From NCBI RefSeq assembly GCF_025655475.1, contig NZ_JAHTIK010000001.1, positions 7,554,590 through 7,601,681 on the forward strand: a stretch of 47,092 bases of DNA. The letters are read 5' to 3'. This DNA is from Kitasatospora sp. DSM 101779. Lineage in GTDB: Bacteria; Actinomycetota; Actinomycetes; Streptomycetales; Streptomycetaceae. Position 1 is the first letter of the stretch. Each line of letters begins with the position of its first letter. Made by a program: the position numbers and the translations under genes. Below the pieces are notes generated by a model. The model did no database searches, had not been told where the DNA came from, and worked only from the letters and a program-made list of their open reading frames with translations. Shown here one piece after another: positions 33,196-40,854 of the stretch.

Positions 33196-33213
33196 GCCGC
33201 TGACGGCAGCCGC

Positions 33214-33259
33214 GATCCCGGCGGGTGCGATTCCGGCGGGTGCGGTTCCGGCAGTGTGC
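33214..33259. repeat. 15-bp imperfect tandem repeat, 3 or more copies
   Basis: Units of the form GATTCCGGCGGGTGC start at 33214, 33229 and 33244; more degenerate units continue to about 33295. It fills the gap between two convergent genes. Confidence 0.7.
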
Positions 33260-33304
33260 TTCCCCGCAGTGCGTTTTTCCCGGCAGGTGCTTTCCAGGCC
33301 GGGG

Positions 33305-34633
33305 TCAGCGGCCGAGTTCCAGGTCGGCTGCGACCTGCCGGGCGGCGGGTGCGAGCTCGGCGTCGATCGCGGTCCAGTCCGCCGCGTCGGTGTCCAGCCG
33401 GGCGGCGGTGGGCGGCAGCCCTTCGAGCATCGCGAGCCGCAGATGGGTCGGGGGGTGCGAGCGGTCGACGGTGCCGAACTCGCGGGCGGAGAGCCGCAGC
33501 AGCCGTTCGCGTTCCAGCGCGGGCACGTCGGCGAGCTGTGCGGAGAGCTCCTCCCACGGTCCGGTGGCGGGTGCCGGGGCGGTGCCGGTGCGGCGGGCCC
33601 GCCGGGCCCGGTCGGCCCGCATCCTCAGCAGGGTGGTGTCGACCGTCCCCCGCAGCATCAGCGTCCGCAGCAGCCCGAGGCTCGCATCGGTGCCGGCGAG
33701 GTCGGCGGCGAGCCGGTCGGCGCGGTACTCGGCGGCCTGGCCGGTGCGCAGCGTCAGCCGGTCGAGCAGGTTCAGCAGCGCCCGCGCCCCGAGATTGAGC
33801 GGGCGCAGCAGCAGCTGGAGGATCGCCGAGGCCGCTAGCTCCACGAACGTGCCGAAGGACTGCCGGTACAGGGCGGGCCGGGTCAGTTCCTCCCACTCGT
33901 CCAGGGCGGCGAGTGCGGACCGCAGCCACAGCCCGCGACGGCTGTCGGCGTTGACCTGGTGTCCGAGCTCGTGGCCGAGAAGGGCGAGCCGCTGTTCGGG
34001 GGCGAGTACCGCCCACAGCGGCAGGCCGAGCCGGAGCACGTGGCGCCGCCGCAGGCCGATCCGGCCGAAGCCGGCGTTGAATTCGGCGGTCACCAGCACG
34101 ACGTCCACCGGTCTGCCGCCGAGCGCCTGCGCCACCCGGTCGGTCAGGGCGAACAGCCCGGGGGCGTCGCCGCGGTACAGCCGTGCGGTGTTGCGCGGCA
34201 GCCGGCCGAGCCGTGGGCGCAGCGAGTGGACGAGGGCGGCGGCGAACAGTCCGAGCACCCGGAGCGGCCAGGTGGGTGCCGCGATCAGCAGGCCCACGGC
34301 GCAGACGGCCAGCGTGAGGGTGGTGAGGTGGACGGCGCCGGCGAGCGCGTTGGCGCCGAGCCAGGCCGGGTCGCGGACGGCCGAGCGGTCGGCCGTGACC
34401 GCCGCGTACACCCGCTCGACCCGGGCCCGGACGGTGCGGCGCGCGGCCTCCTCCTTCCGCCGGCGGCGGTCGGTGCGCCGCTGTTCGCGGGCCGAGGCGG
34501 CCGGCGTCGGTGCGGGGGCGGGATCGAGGTTCCACTCGCACGACGGGCACCAGGACGTGAAGCGCGGGTCGTCTGCCACCGGGCACGAGCACGCCGGGCA
34601 CAGCGTGGTGGATTCCGTGCGGACTCGGGTCAT
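33305..34633 (-). CDS. M48-like membrane zinc metallopeptidase with N-terminal zinc ribbon
   Basis: The 442-residue product from ATG 34633 begins with a zinc ribbon (Cys12, Cys15, Cys29, Cys32: LCPACSCP and WCPSCEW). A basic helical stretch and membrane helices follow (HLTTLTLAVCAVGLLIAAP, WPLRVLGLFAAALVHSL). The protease core is of M48/HtpX type: VVLVTAEFNAGFG, HELGHQVNADS (His221, Glu222, His225) and AEYRADRLAADLAG with Glu302 as third zinc ligand. M48 enzymes degrade misfolded membrane proteins. The N-terminal ribbon is an unusual addition that may bind substrate or partner. GTG 34651 is an alternative start. Confidence 0.87.
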   Translation of the reverse strand: MTRVRTESTTLCPACSCPVADDPRFTSWCPSCEWNLDPAPAPTPAASAREQRRTDRRRRKEEAARRTVRARVERVYAAVTADRSAVRDPAWLGANALAGAVHLTTLTLAVCAVGLLIAAPTWPLRVLGLFAAALVHSLRPRLGRLPRNTARLYRGDAPGLFALTDRVAQALGGRPVDVVLVTAEFNAGFGRIGLRRRHVLRLGLPLWAVLAPEQRLALLGHELGHQVNADSRRGLWLRSALAALDEWEELTRPALYRQSFGTFVELAASAILQLLLRPLNLGARALLNLLDRLTLRTGQAAEYRADRLAADLAGTDASLGLLRTLMLRGTVDTTLLRMRADRARRARRTGTAPAPATGPWEELSAQLADVPALERERLLRLSAREFGTVDRSHPPTHLRLAMLEGLPPTAARLDTDAADWTAIDAELAPAARQVAADLELGR

Positions 34634-34729
34634 GCCACATGATCTTTCCACTGCGGCCGCCCGGCGGGAAGGGGAGCCGGGAGGTCCGGTCCTCCGCGCA
34701 CGGGCGGCTCGTCGCAGGTCCGGGTGTGC

Positions 34730-36346
34730 TCAGTCCGTCCGTGCCGAAGCGGTCTGTGCAGGCGCAGCGGCAGGGCGGTCCGGGCGGCCGCCGTGCCCGC
34801 CGCCGCCGTGCCCGCCGCCACCGTGTTCGCTGTCCGACCCGCCGGGTCGGGCCGGGAGCCGGCCGGGGAGCGCCAGTTTGGCGCCGAGCGCGCCGACCAG
34901 GCAGATGCCCGCGGCCACCAGGCAGGCCAGGTGGAAGGCGTCCATGAAGGAGGTCTGGACGGCGGTCAACAGGTCGGCCCGGCCGAGGCCCGAGGCCGTG
35001 CCGAGGGCGGACGCGACCGAGTCCTCGGCCGCCGAGGCCGTCCGGGACGGCAGTCCGGCGAAGGCGGTGTCGGCGAGCCGGCTCGCGTAGAGCGAAGTGA
35101 AGACGGAGCCCAGGACGGCCACGCCGAGGGTGCCGCCCGCCTCACGGGTGGCGTCGTTGACCGCGGAGCCGACACCCGCCTTGGCGGGCGGCAGCACACT
35201 GAGGATCGACTCGGTGGCCGGTGCGGTGGTGAGCCCGAGCCCGAGGCCGATCAGCACCATCTGGCCGACGATCCGCTCGTAGGAGACGAAGGCCGGCGAG
35301 GCCGCGATCCACGCGAAGGAGATTCCCAGCAGGACGAGGCCCGCGGTGACCACGGCGCGGGTGCCGAGCCGGGCGACCAGGGCGACGCCGCCGAGCGAGC
35401 CGACGGCGATGGTCAGCGCGACCGGCAGGATCCGGACGCCGGTGGAGAGCGTGCCGTACCCGCGGATGAACTGGAAGTACTGGGTCACCAGGAAGATGAA
35501 GCCGAAGAGGGCGAAGAAGGCGAGCGTGACCGAGCCGCTGGCGGCCGAGAAGGCCGGGGTACGGAAGAGCGACAGGTCGATCATCGGGTGGGCGCGGCCG
35601 CGCTCGATCCGGACGAAGGCCACGGTGAGCACGGCGGTGGCGGCGAACCCGGCCAGCGTGGCGGGGGAGCCCCAGCCGCGTTCCGGCGCCTCGATGATCG
35701 TGTAGACCAGGATGCCGATGGCGGCCGAGGAGGCGGCCAGCCCGGGCAGGTCCAGGCGGGCCGAGCCGGGGTCGCTGGACTCCGGCACCCAGACCCAGGT
35801 GGCGACCAGCGCGAGGAGGGCGACCGGCACCAGCGCGAGGAACACCGACGGCCAGCCGAAGTGCGCCAGCAGCAGGCCGCCGACGACCGGGCCGACCGCG
35901 ACGCCGAGGCCGGTGACGGCGCCCCACACCCCGACCGCCTTCGCCCGGGAGCGGCGGTCGGGGAAGGTGTTGGTGATGATCGACAGCGTGGTCGGGAAGA
36001 TGAGCGCGGCGCAGGCGCCCATGGCGAACCGGACCGCCACCAGCGCGCCCGGTGATCCGACGGCACTGCCGAGGGCACTGGTGGCGGCGAACCCGGCGAG
36101 TCCCGCCAGCAGGGCGGGCCGGCGGCCGAAACGGTCACCGAGCGAGCCGGCGCTGAGCACCAGCGCGGCGAAGGCGAGGTTGTAGCCGTCCACCACCCAC
36201 TGCAGGTCGCGGGTGGTGGCGTCCAGCTCCCGGCTCAGGTCGGGCAGGGCGACGTTCACGATCGTCGTGTCGAGGTTGATCGCGAACGCCGCGAGGCAGA
36301 CCGTGACCAGGACGAGGAGGCGTCGGCGAGGGGTGAGGGCGGGCAT
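34730..36346 (-). CDS. DHA2-family MFS drug efflux transporter (EmrB/QacA type)
   Basis: This 538-residue, 14-helix drug:proton antiporter shows motif A GSLGDRFGRRPALL after helix 2, motif D1 near LDTTIVNVALPDLSRELDAT, motif C in helix 5 (GAVTGLGVAVGPVVGGLLL), and the family C-terminal region DATREAGGTLGVAVLGSVFT. A Gly/His-rich linker and basic tail end the protein. Start ATG 36346 is chosen for GGAG 6 nt upstream; ATG 36358 also fits. It is divergent from a TetR regulator with two operator-like sites between, the usual repressor/pump arrangement. Probable role: export of an amphipathic toxic compound. Confidence 0.94.
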   Translation of the reverse strand: MPALTPRRRLLVLVTVCLAAFAINLDTTIVNVALPDLSRELDATTRDLQWVVDGYNLAFAALVLSAGSLGDRFGRRPALLAGLAGFAATSALGSAVGSPGALVAVRFAMGACAALIFPTTLSIITNTFPDRRSRAKAVGVWGAVTGLGVAVGPVVGGLLLAHFGWPSVFLALVPVALLALVATWVWVPESSDPGSARLDLPGLAASSAAIGILVYTIIEAPERGWGSPATLAGFAATAVLTVAFVRIERGRAHPMIDLSLFRTPAFSAASGSVTLAFFALFGFIFLVTQYFQFIRGYGTLSTGVRILPVALTIAVGSLGGVALVARLGTRAVVTAGLVLLGISFAWIAASPAFVSYERIVGQMVLIGLGLGLTTAPATESILSVLPPAKAGVGSAVNDATREAGGTLGVAVLGSVFTSLYASRLADTAFAGLPSRTASAAEDSVASALGTASGLGRADLLTAVQTSFMDAFHLACLVAAGICLVGALGAKLALPGRLPARPGGSDSEHGGGGHGGGGHGGRPDRPAAAPAQTASARTD

Positions 36347-36365
36347 CAGCAGCTCCATCCGCCGT

Positions 36366-36388
36366 GCATGTTGACAATGACAACATGC
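36366..36388. promoter_or_regulatory. TetR operator 1 (pump side)
   Basis: GCATGTTG (36366-36373) and CAACATGC (36381-36388) are perfect 8-bp arms around ACAATGA. The inner part, TTGACAATGACAA, matches operator 2 at 15 of 17 positions over the GTTGACAATGACAACAT core. Confidence 0.75.
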
Positions 36389-36393
36389 GGTGA

Positions 36394-36423
36394 TTGACAC
36401 GTTTCCACCCCGAAGTGGACAAT
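36394..36423 (+). promoter_or_regulatory. Promoter candidate of the TetR gene
   Basis: -35 TTGACA (36394-36399, perfect), 18-bp spacer, -10 GACAAT (36418-36423). The -10 box lies inside operator 2 and overlaps the ATG at 36422, which argues for a downstream start (TTG 36455). Confidence 0.5.
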
Positions 36424-36431
36424 GTCAACAT
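36415..36431. promoter_or_regulatory. TetR operator 2 (regulator side)
   Basis: GTGGACAATGTCAACAT contains the near-palindrome TGGACA-A-TGTCAA and matches operator 1, 45 bp away, at 15 of 17 bases. It covers the putative -10 box of the regulator. Confidence 0.65.
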
Positions 36432-37072
36432 CAAGCAGGAAAAGCGGTGAAACCTTGGAGAATCGGACATATCACCACGGGAATCTGCGCGAGGCGCTGG
36501 TCGACGCCGGAGTCGCCCTCGCCCGCGCCGGAGGCCCCTCGGCCGTCGTGCTGCGCGCCGTCAGCCGCGAGGCCGGCGTCTCGCACAACGCCGCCTACCG
36601 GCACTTCGCCGACCACCAGGACCTGCTGGCCGCCGTCGCGGCCCGCTGTATGGAACAGCTCGGCCTGCTGATGGTGCGGCGCACCGCCGAGGTCGCCGAG
36701 GACGACCCCGTGCTGCGGGCCTGGGCCAGACTGGCGGCCATCGGCCGGGCCTACGTCGACTTCGCGCTCACCGAGCACGGCTGGTTCCGGACGGCCTTCT
36801 CCGGTGCCACCGCCCACGGCGCCAAGCACGCCCTGACGGACCCGGACGCCGGCCGCACCGACCCCTACACCCTGCTCGCCGCCCGTCTCGACGAACTCGT
36901 CACGGTGGGGGAACTCCCGCCGGAGCGGCGGCCCGGGGCCGAGTACGCGGCCTGGTCCGCCGTGCACGGTCTCGCCGACCTGCTCGTCGACGGCCCGCTG
37001 CGCGACCTCCCGGCGGAGGAGGTCGCCTTCGCCGTCGAGACCGTGCTCGCCGCCGTCGCCCGCGGCCTCTGA
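36422..37072 (+). CDS. TetR family repressor of the adjacent efflux pump
   Basis: This protein has 216 residues from ATG 36422, or 205 from TTG 36455, which gives the common family opening ENRTYHHGNLREALVDAGVA. The TTG is preceded by GGTGA and lies downstream of the putative promoter and operator 2, so I consider it more likely. The helix-turn-helix is SAVVLRAVSREAGVSHNAAY (about 40-59), followed by a C-terminal ligand domain with WAVHG-like AWSAVHGLADLLVDGPLRDL (TetR_C_13-like WHG group). It probably represses itself and the divergent DHA2 pump until a pump substrate binds. Confidence 0.92.
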   Translation: MSTSSRKSGETLENRTYHHGNLREALVDAGVALARAGGPSAVVLRAVSREAGVSHNAAYRHFADHQDLLAAVAARCMEQLGLLMVRRTAEVAEDDPVLRAWARLAAIGRAYVDFALTEHGWFRTAFSGATAHGAKHALTDPDAGRTDPYTLLAARLDELVTVGELPPERRPGAEYAAWSAVHGLADLLVDGPLRDLPAEEVAFAVETVLAAVARGL

Positions 37073-37104
37073 GCGCCCGCCCGCTCTCTCGCCCCGGCCC
37101 GTGC

Positions 37105-37329
37105 TCAGAGCCTGCAAGCGCGGATCGCCGCGACGACGGGCAGCAGGAACCCCCAGGCCGCGAGGCCGGCCGGCAGCGCCGCCCCTGCCGCGACCGAGCC
37201 CGCGACGGCCCACCCGCCGTGCCCGGCGAGCAATACCCGCGCCAGGCCGACGATCGCCGGCAGCGGCAGCGGCAGCGGCAGCGGCAGGAGCAGCAGCGCA
37301 CAGAGCGCCGGTTTCTGCCACCCGCGCAC
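37105..37329 (-). CDS. Small two-helix membrane protein
   Basis: GTG 37329 (GGGAG just upstream) gives 74 residues: KPALCALLLLPLPLPLPLPAI, a linker with VLLAGHGGWAVAGSVAAGAA, and LAAWGFLLPVVAAIRACRL. Two hydrophobic segments and a short basic end fit a small inner-membrane protein. A 6-bp repeat encodes the LP repeats in helix 1. Family unknown; it is convergent with the TetR gene. Confidence 0.5.
   Translation of the reverse strand: MRGWQKPALCALLLLPLPLPLPLPAIVGLARVLLAGHGGWAVAGSVAAGAALPAGLAAWGFLLPVVAAIRACRL
37259..37288. repeat. Hexanucleotide microsatellite (GGCAGC, about 5 copies)
   Basis: GGCAGC is repeated from 37259 on and encodes Leu-Pro repeats on the minus strand inside the small membrane-protein gene. 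Confidence 0.9.
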
Positions 37330-37456
37330 ATCTCCCGCTCGTGGTCGCGCCGTTCGGCACCGCACTCCCCAACGCGCCACCTCGCACGGCGAGTTCCGGA
37401 GATTCGAGTGTCCAGGTGCTCGCCGGGGCACCCGTCCGTGTGGTCGACTCGCCCGT

Positions 37457-37927
37457 GTGGACACCGTCTTCGCCGGCCTGGTGGCCGTCCTCGGCACCCT
37501 CGTCGGCTCCGTCAGCACCCACCTCTTCCAGCGCCGCACGGCCCGGCGTGCCGAGACGGCCGCCCGCACCGAGCGGCTGCGCCAGGAGCGGCTGGCCGCC
37601 TACAGCGAGTTCGCCGCCGCCGCCAACGAGTTGAAGCGCGGCCTGATCACCGCCTGGTTCCGCCGCCGTGACGAGCCGCGGGACGAAGCGGCCCACCGCG
37701 CCGCCCAGACCGAGGCCGACCGCCTCGGCGCGCTGGCCGAGACCGCCCGCTTCCGCCTCCACCTGGTCGCCGACGACCCCGGGGTGAACCGACTCGCCGC
37801 CACCGTGCTCGGCGCGACTGCTGGGCTGCACCGCGCGGCCGACCGCCAGCAGATCATCCGCCTGGAGCGGGAGTTCGAGGCAGCGGTCGACGCCTTCCTC
37901 GCCGCGGCGGCCCGGCAGGTCCGCTGA
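37457..37927 (+). CDS. Membrane-anchored coiled-coil protein, conserved hypothetical
   Basis: This 156-residue protein starts at GTG 37457 and begins with one hydrophobic helix (VFAGLVAVLGTLVGSVSTHLF). A long basic/helical region follows (QRRTARRAETAARTERLRQE, RLAAYSEFAAAANELKRGLI), and the helical C-terminus RLEREFEAAVDAFLAAAARQ. This layout of N-terminal anchor and cytoplasmic coiled coil is common in Streptomyces proteins of unknown role. It is convergent with the HEAT-like gene. Confidence 0.7.
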   Translation: MDTVFAGLVAVLGTLVGSVSTHLFQRRTARRAETAARTERLRQERLAAYSEFAAAANELKRGLITAWFRRRDEPRDEAAHRAAQTEADRLGALAETARFRLHLVADDPGVNRLAATVLGATAGLHRAADRQQIIRLEREFEAAVDAFLAAAARQVR

Positions 37928-38039
37928 CTCCGCGCGGTGCTGCGCAGTGGCTCGGCGATCGGCTCTGCCGCCAGGGCCGCCGTCCTCGTGCCGTCGAAGC
38001 CCGTGGCCCCCTTCCGCCGTGCCCGTGGGAAGTCCGCCG

Positions 38040-39305
38040 TCAGACCGACAGCGCTCCGGGGAACACCCCGCGGCCGACCCCCGGGGCCGTGACGGCGAAC
38101 CAGCCGTGGCCGGCCATCGGCGTGTCCTCGTCGATCTCCTCCGGGTCGACGGTGAGCCGCCCCGCCACGGCCTGCGCGTCCGACTCCAGCGAGGCGTTCG
38201 GCTCGTACATGCCCGGCTCCCACAGCGGGTCCTCGGTCTGCGGCTCCTCCCAGGGGAGCGGATCGCCCGTCCAGGCGGGCTCGCGGTAGGTCTGGAAGGA
38301 ACGGACGACGCCGCGGCCGCGTTCGGCGATCGCCCAGTGGTGACAGTCCTCGTAGCCGTCGCGGTAGCAGTAGTGCGCCTGCCCGCAGGCCTCCGCGAGC
38401 CGCTCCAGCCGACCGTCGTCCGGGCAGTTCACCAGGACGGTGCCGAAGAACAGTCGCCAGCCGGCGATCTCGGGCGTGACGAAGACGCGGTGCACCGTCA
38501 GGTCGGTGCCGTCCGGCCGCGCCACGACCGCCTCGTCGTGCACCCGGCCGGTCAGGCCCATCGCGAGCGTGGCAGGAGTCCGGTCGTGCAGGCCGAGCGC
38601 ATCGAAGGCCGCCTGGTAGCCCTCGCCGGGGACCGCGACCCAGTGGAAGTCCCACATCTCGTCCGGGAGCCGGTCGTCCAGCAGCTTGATGCGCACCAGC
38701 CGCTCCAGCGCGGCCCGGTCGCGGGCCGACAGACCGTCGCAGGCGCCGAGGTGGGCGAGAGCGTGCAGGGCGTGGCGGCGCAGCCGGCCCGGGCCGTCCG
38801 CCCGGACGGCCAGCAGCTCGTCGGCGGCGGCCGGGCCCAGCGCATCCAGGAACCGGCGGGCCGAGAACTCCTCCCGCCGGTTGCCGAGGAACGGCAGGAC
38901 GGCGGCCAGCGCGGGCCGGGCGTCGGGCCCGAGACCGTGCAGGGCGGTGAGCGCCGCACCGCGGACCTCCGGCACGGCGTGCCCCAGGAGGGCGGCCAGC
39001 TCGTCCAAGCACCGTGCGTCGAACAGGCCCAGCAGCGCGGCGAGTTCCCGCTCCTTCGGTGGTATGCCACCCTCGGTGGACGCGGCTGCCGCCGCCCGCA
39101 CGGCGGGCGGGCCGATCTCCCGCAACGCCTGGGCGACCTCCGGCCGCCCGGACCGCTCGAACTCCGGCCGCGCCGCCAGCAGCGCCGGCACGGCCGCCTC
39201 GCCCGCCGCGACCAGCCGGGCCACCGCGTCTCCGGCGTCGCCACCCGCCACCTGCCCGAGCAGCTCGACCAGCCCGCTCACGTGCTGTTCCGTCGCCTTC
39301 TCCAT
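38040..39305 (-). CDS. HEAT-repeat-like protein
   Basis: The 421-residue product from ATG 39305 has helical repeats in the first 210 residues: LVAAGEAAVPALLAARPEFE, VAQALREIGPPAVRAAAA, DELAALLGHAVPEVRGAALT, ALHGLGPDARPALAAVLPFL, RRHALHALAHLGAC. These are HEAT/PBS-lyase-like. The second half is a distinct domain with WDFHWVAVPGEGYQAAFDAL, CYRDGYEDCHHWAIAERGRG, SFQTYREPAWTG and WEPGMYEPNASLESDAQAVA. The latter resembles a ligand- or peptide-binding accessory region and I do not recognise it. The start lies 24 bp from a 16-bp repeat array, which occupies its upstream control region. Confidence 0.75.
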   Translation of the reverse strand: MEKATEQHVSGLVELLGQVAGGDAGDAVARLVAAGEAAVPALLAARPEFERSGRPEVAQALREIGPPAVRAAAAASTEGGIPPKERELAALLGLFDARCLDELAALLGHAVPEVRGAALTALHGLGPDARPALAAVLPFLGNRREEFSARRFLDALGPAAADELLAVRADGPGRLRRHALHALAHLGACDGLSARDRAALERLVRIKLLDDRLPDEMWDFHWVAVPGEGYQAAFDALGLHDRTPATLAMGLTGRVHDEAVVARPDGTDLTVHRVFVTPEIAGWRLFFGTVLVNCPDDGRLERLAEACGQAHYCYRDGYEDCHHWAIAERGRGVVRSFQTYREPAWTGDPLPWEEPQTEDPLWEPGMYEPNASLESDAQAVAGRLTVDPEEIDEDTPMAGHGWFAVTAPGVGRGVFPGALSV

Positions 39306-39328
39306 GATCGACAGGCTGGCCCGCCCCA

Positions 39329-39408
39329 CTGAGGTGCCACCCCACTGACGTGGCACCTCACTGACGTGCCACCCCACTGACGTGGCACCCCGCTGACGCA
39401 CTGCCCCG
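39329..39408. repeat. 16-bp tandem repeat array upstream of the HEAT-like gene
   Basis: CTGA begins at 39329, 39345, 39361, 39377 and 39393, exactly 16 bp apart. The cores alternate GTGCCAC, GTGGCAC, GTGCCAC, GTGGCAC, so successive units are near reverse complements of each other; the fifth is degenerate. The array may be a reiterated protein-binding site or a transcript able to fold on itself. Confidence 0.9.
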
Positions 39409-39437
39409 CCCGACGCGACGTGGAGACCGTTGCGGGC

Positions 39438-40292
39438 TCACCGCGGTGCCGGGGCCGCCCAGGCGAGGAGCATCCGCAGGGCGTCCTCCGACGAGGAGCC
39501 GGGCTCGGCGGCGTAGGTGATGAGGGCCTGGTCGGGGTCGTCGGCCGCCCGCAGCGTCTCGTACGCCAACACCACCTCGCCGACCAGCGGGTGGTGGAAA
39601 CGCTTGCTGCCGGAGGTCTTGTCCCGGACGGGGTGCTCGGCCCACATACGGCGGAAGTCTGCGCTGTGCATCGACAGTTCGCCGATCAGCCGGGCGAGGG
39701 TCGGGTCGCCGGGGTGTCGTCCCGCCTCCAGATCGAGGTAGGCGACGTTCTCGCGGGCACAGTCGGCCCAGTCCGCGAACAGCTCCCGGGACGACGGGGC
39801 GAGGAAGGTGATCCGGGCGATGTTCCGCTCGGCCGGGTCGAGTGCGCCGTAGTCCCCGAGCAGGGCCGCGGCGGCCGGGTTCCAGGCGAGAACGTCCATC
39901 CGCCGCCCCATCACCACGGCCGGGAAGTCGTCGAGGTGGTCGATCAACCGCCGCAGCATCGGCCGGACGAGCTGCCGCTGCGGCGGACCGTCGGCCGGCA
40001 CCGCGCCGCGGCGGCGCGGCCGCGCCAACTGGTGCAGGTGCCGGGTCTCGTCCTCGTCCAGCCGCAGCGCACGGGCGAGCGAATCGAGTACCGAGGCCGA
40101 GGGGTTCGGCACCCGGCCCTGTTCCATCCGTGTGTAGTAGTCGACGCTGACCCCGGCGAGCAGGGCGATCTCCTCCCGCCGCAGCCCGGCGACGCGGCGC
40201 GCGCCCCCGTACTCGGGCAGGGCGACGTCCTGCGGCCGCAGCCGGGCCCGCCGGCTGCGCAGGAACTCGTTGAGGCCGGTCGCAGTGCTCAT
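39438..40292 (-). CDS. XRE family regulator with MmyB-like (MltR) domain
   Basis: This 284-residue paralogue of the regulator at 9061-9966 has the helix-turn-helix hallmark RRVAGLRREEIALLAGVSVD and YYTRMEQGR (about 32-60). The MmyB domain follows: RMDVLAWNPAAAALLGDYGA, RNIARITFLAPSSRE, ENVAYLDLEAGRHPGD, HPLVGEVVLAYETLRAADDP and LITYAAEPGSSSEDALRML. A perfect inverted repeat 50 bp before its start (40342-40358) is its likely operator. Unlike the first copy it has no adjacent SDR; the nearest divergent gene is a small membrane protein 560 bp away. Confidence 0.92.
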   Translation of the reverse strand: MSTATGLNEFLRSRRARLRPQDVALPEYGGARRVAGLRREEIALLAGVSVDYYTRMEQGRVPNPSASVLDSLARALRLDEDETRHLHQLARPRRRGAVPADGPPQRQLVRPMLRRLIDHLDDFPAVVMGRRMDVLAWNPAAAALLGDYGALDPAERNIARITFLAPSSRELFADWADCARENVAYLDLEAGRHPGDPTLARLIGELSMHSADFRRMWAEHPVRDKTSGSKRFHHPLVGEVVLAYETLRAADDPDQALITYAAEPGSSSEDALRMLLAWAAPAPR

Positions 40293-40341
40293 GCCGCCGA
40301 TTGTCCCGGGCGCCGGCAACCGCTGCCTGGCCCTGTCAGTA

Positions 40342-40358
40342 CCAGGCACTCTGCCTGG
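40342..40358. promoter_or_regulatory. Operator of the MmyB-like regulator
   Basis: CCAGGCA-CTC-TGCCTGG has perfect 7-bp arms. A further half site, TGCCTGG, lies about 12 bp to the left (40324-40330), giving three half sites in a row. Confidence 0.75.
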
Positions 40359-40854
40359 CGGACCGTCACTCACGGGGCCTTCGCGTGGCGGCTCCACCGC
40401 CGCTGCGAACGCAAGGCGAGTCTGCCGGACAGGGCAGATCGCCGTTGCCACCCCGCCCGTGGGCCGGGGGCCGGCACCTTGGCAGCCGGGCGGATGCCGG
40501 ATGGCAGGTGGGGCGGACACCAGTGGTGCAAGGTGCGAGTCCGGTGGAAGGGCGGGAGCATGGACGAGGACCGGGTCGGACGCACAAGGGTGCAGCGGAG
40601 GTGCGCAGTCCGGTGTCCCGTCGGCCGGAGGGCCTGCCGCGGCGACCTGCAGGGCAACCTCTCCGGCATCGCCCGGTCGCGGCCGACCGTCCGGTCGCGG
40701 CGTTCCGATCCGGCGTCCGTACCCGGCGTTCCGATCCGGGACGGGAATCGCCCGGGCACGGCGCCCCGTGGCAGGCGGGAGCGCAACCGGGAGACTCCGC
40801 GGGTCACCGTGCCGAGATCCGTGCGACATCCGTGCAAGGCCGGGAGGAAGGGTC
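40359..40854. other. Long non-coding region with direct repeats
   Basis: Open frames here have Arg/Pro/Cys-rich, non-coding composition. GGCGTTCCGATCCGG occurs at 40699-40713 and 40735-40749, and CCGGTCGCGG nearby twice. Purpose unknown; possibly regulatory or a decayed gene. Confidence 0.5.

Noticed and set aside
39329..39408. CRISPR array
   Set aside because: Units are directly adjacent 16-mers without spacers, and no cas genes are near.
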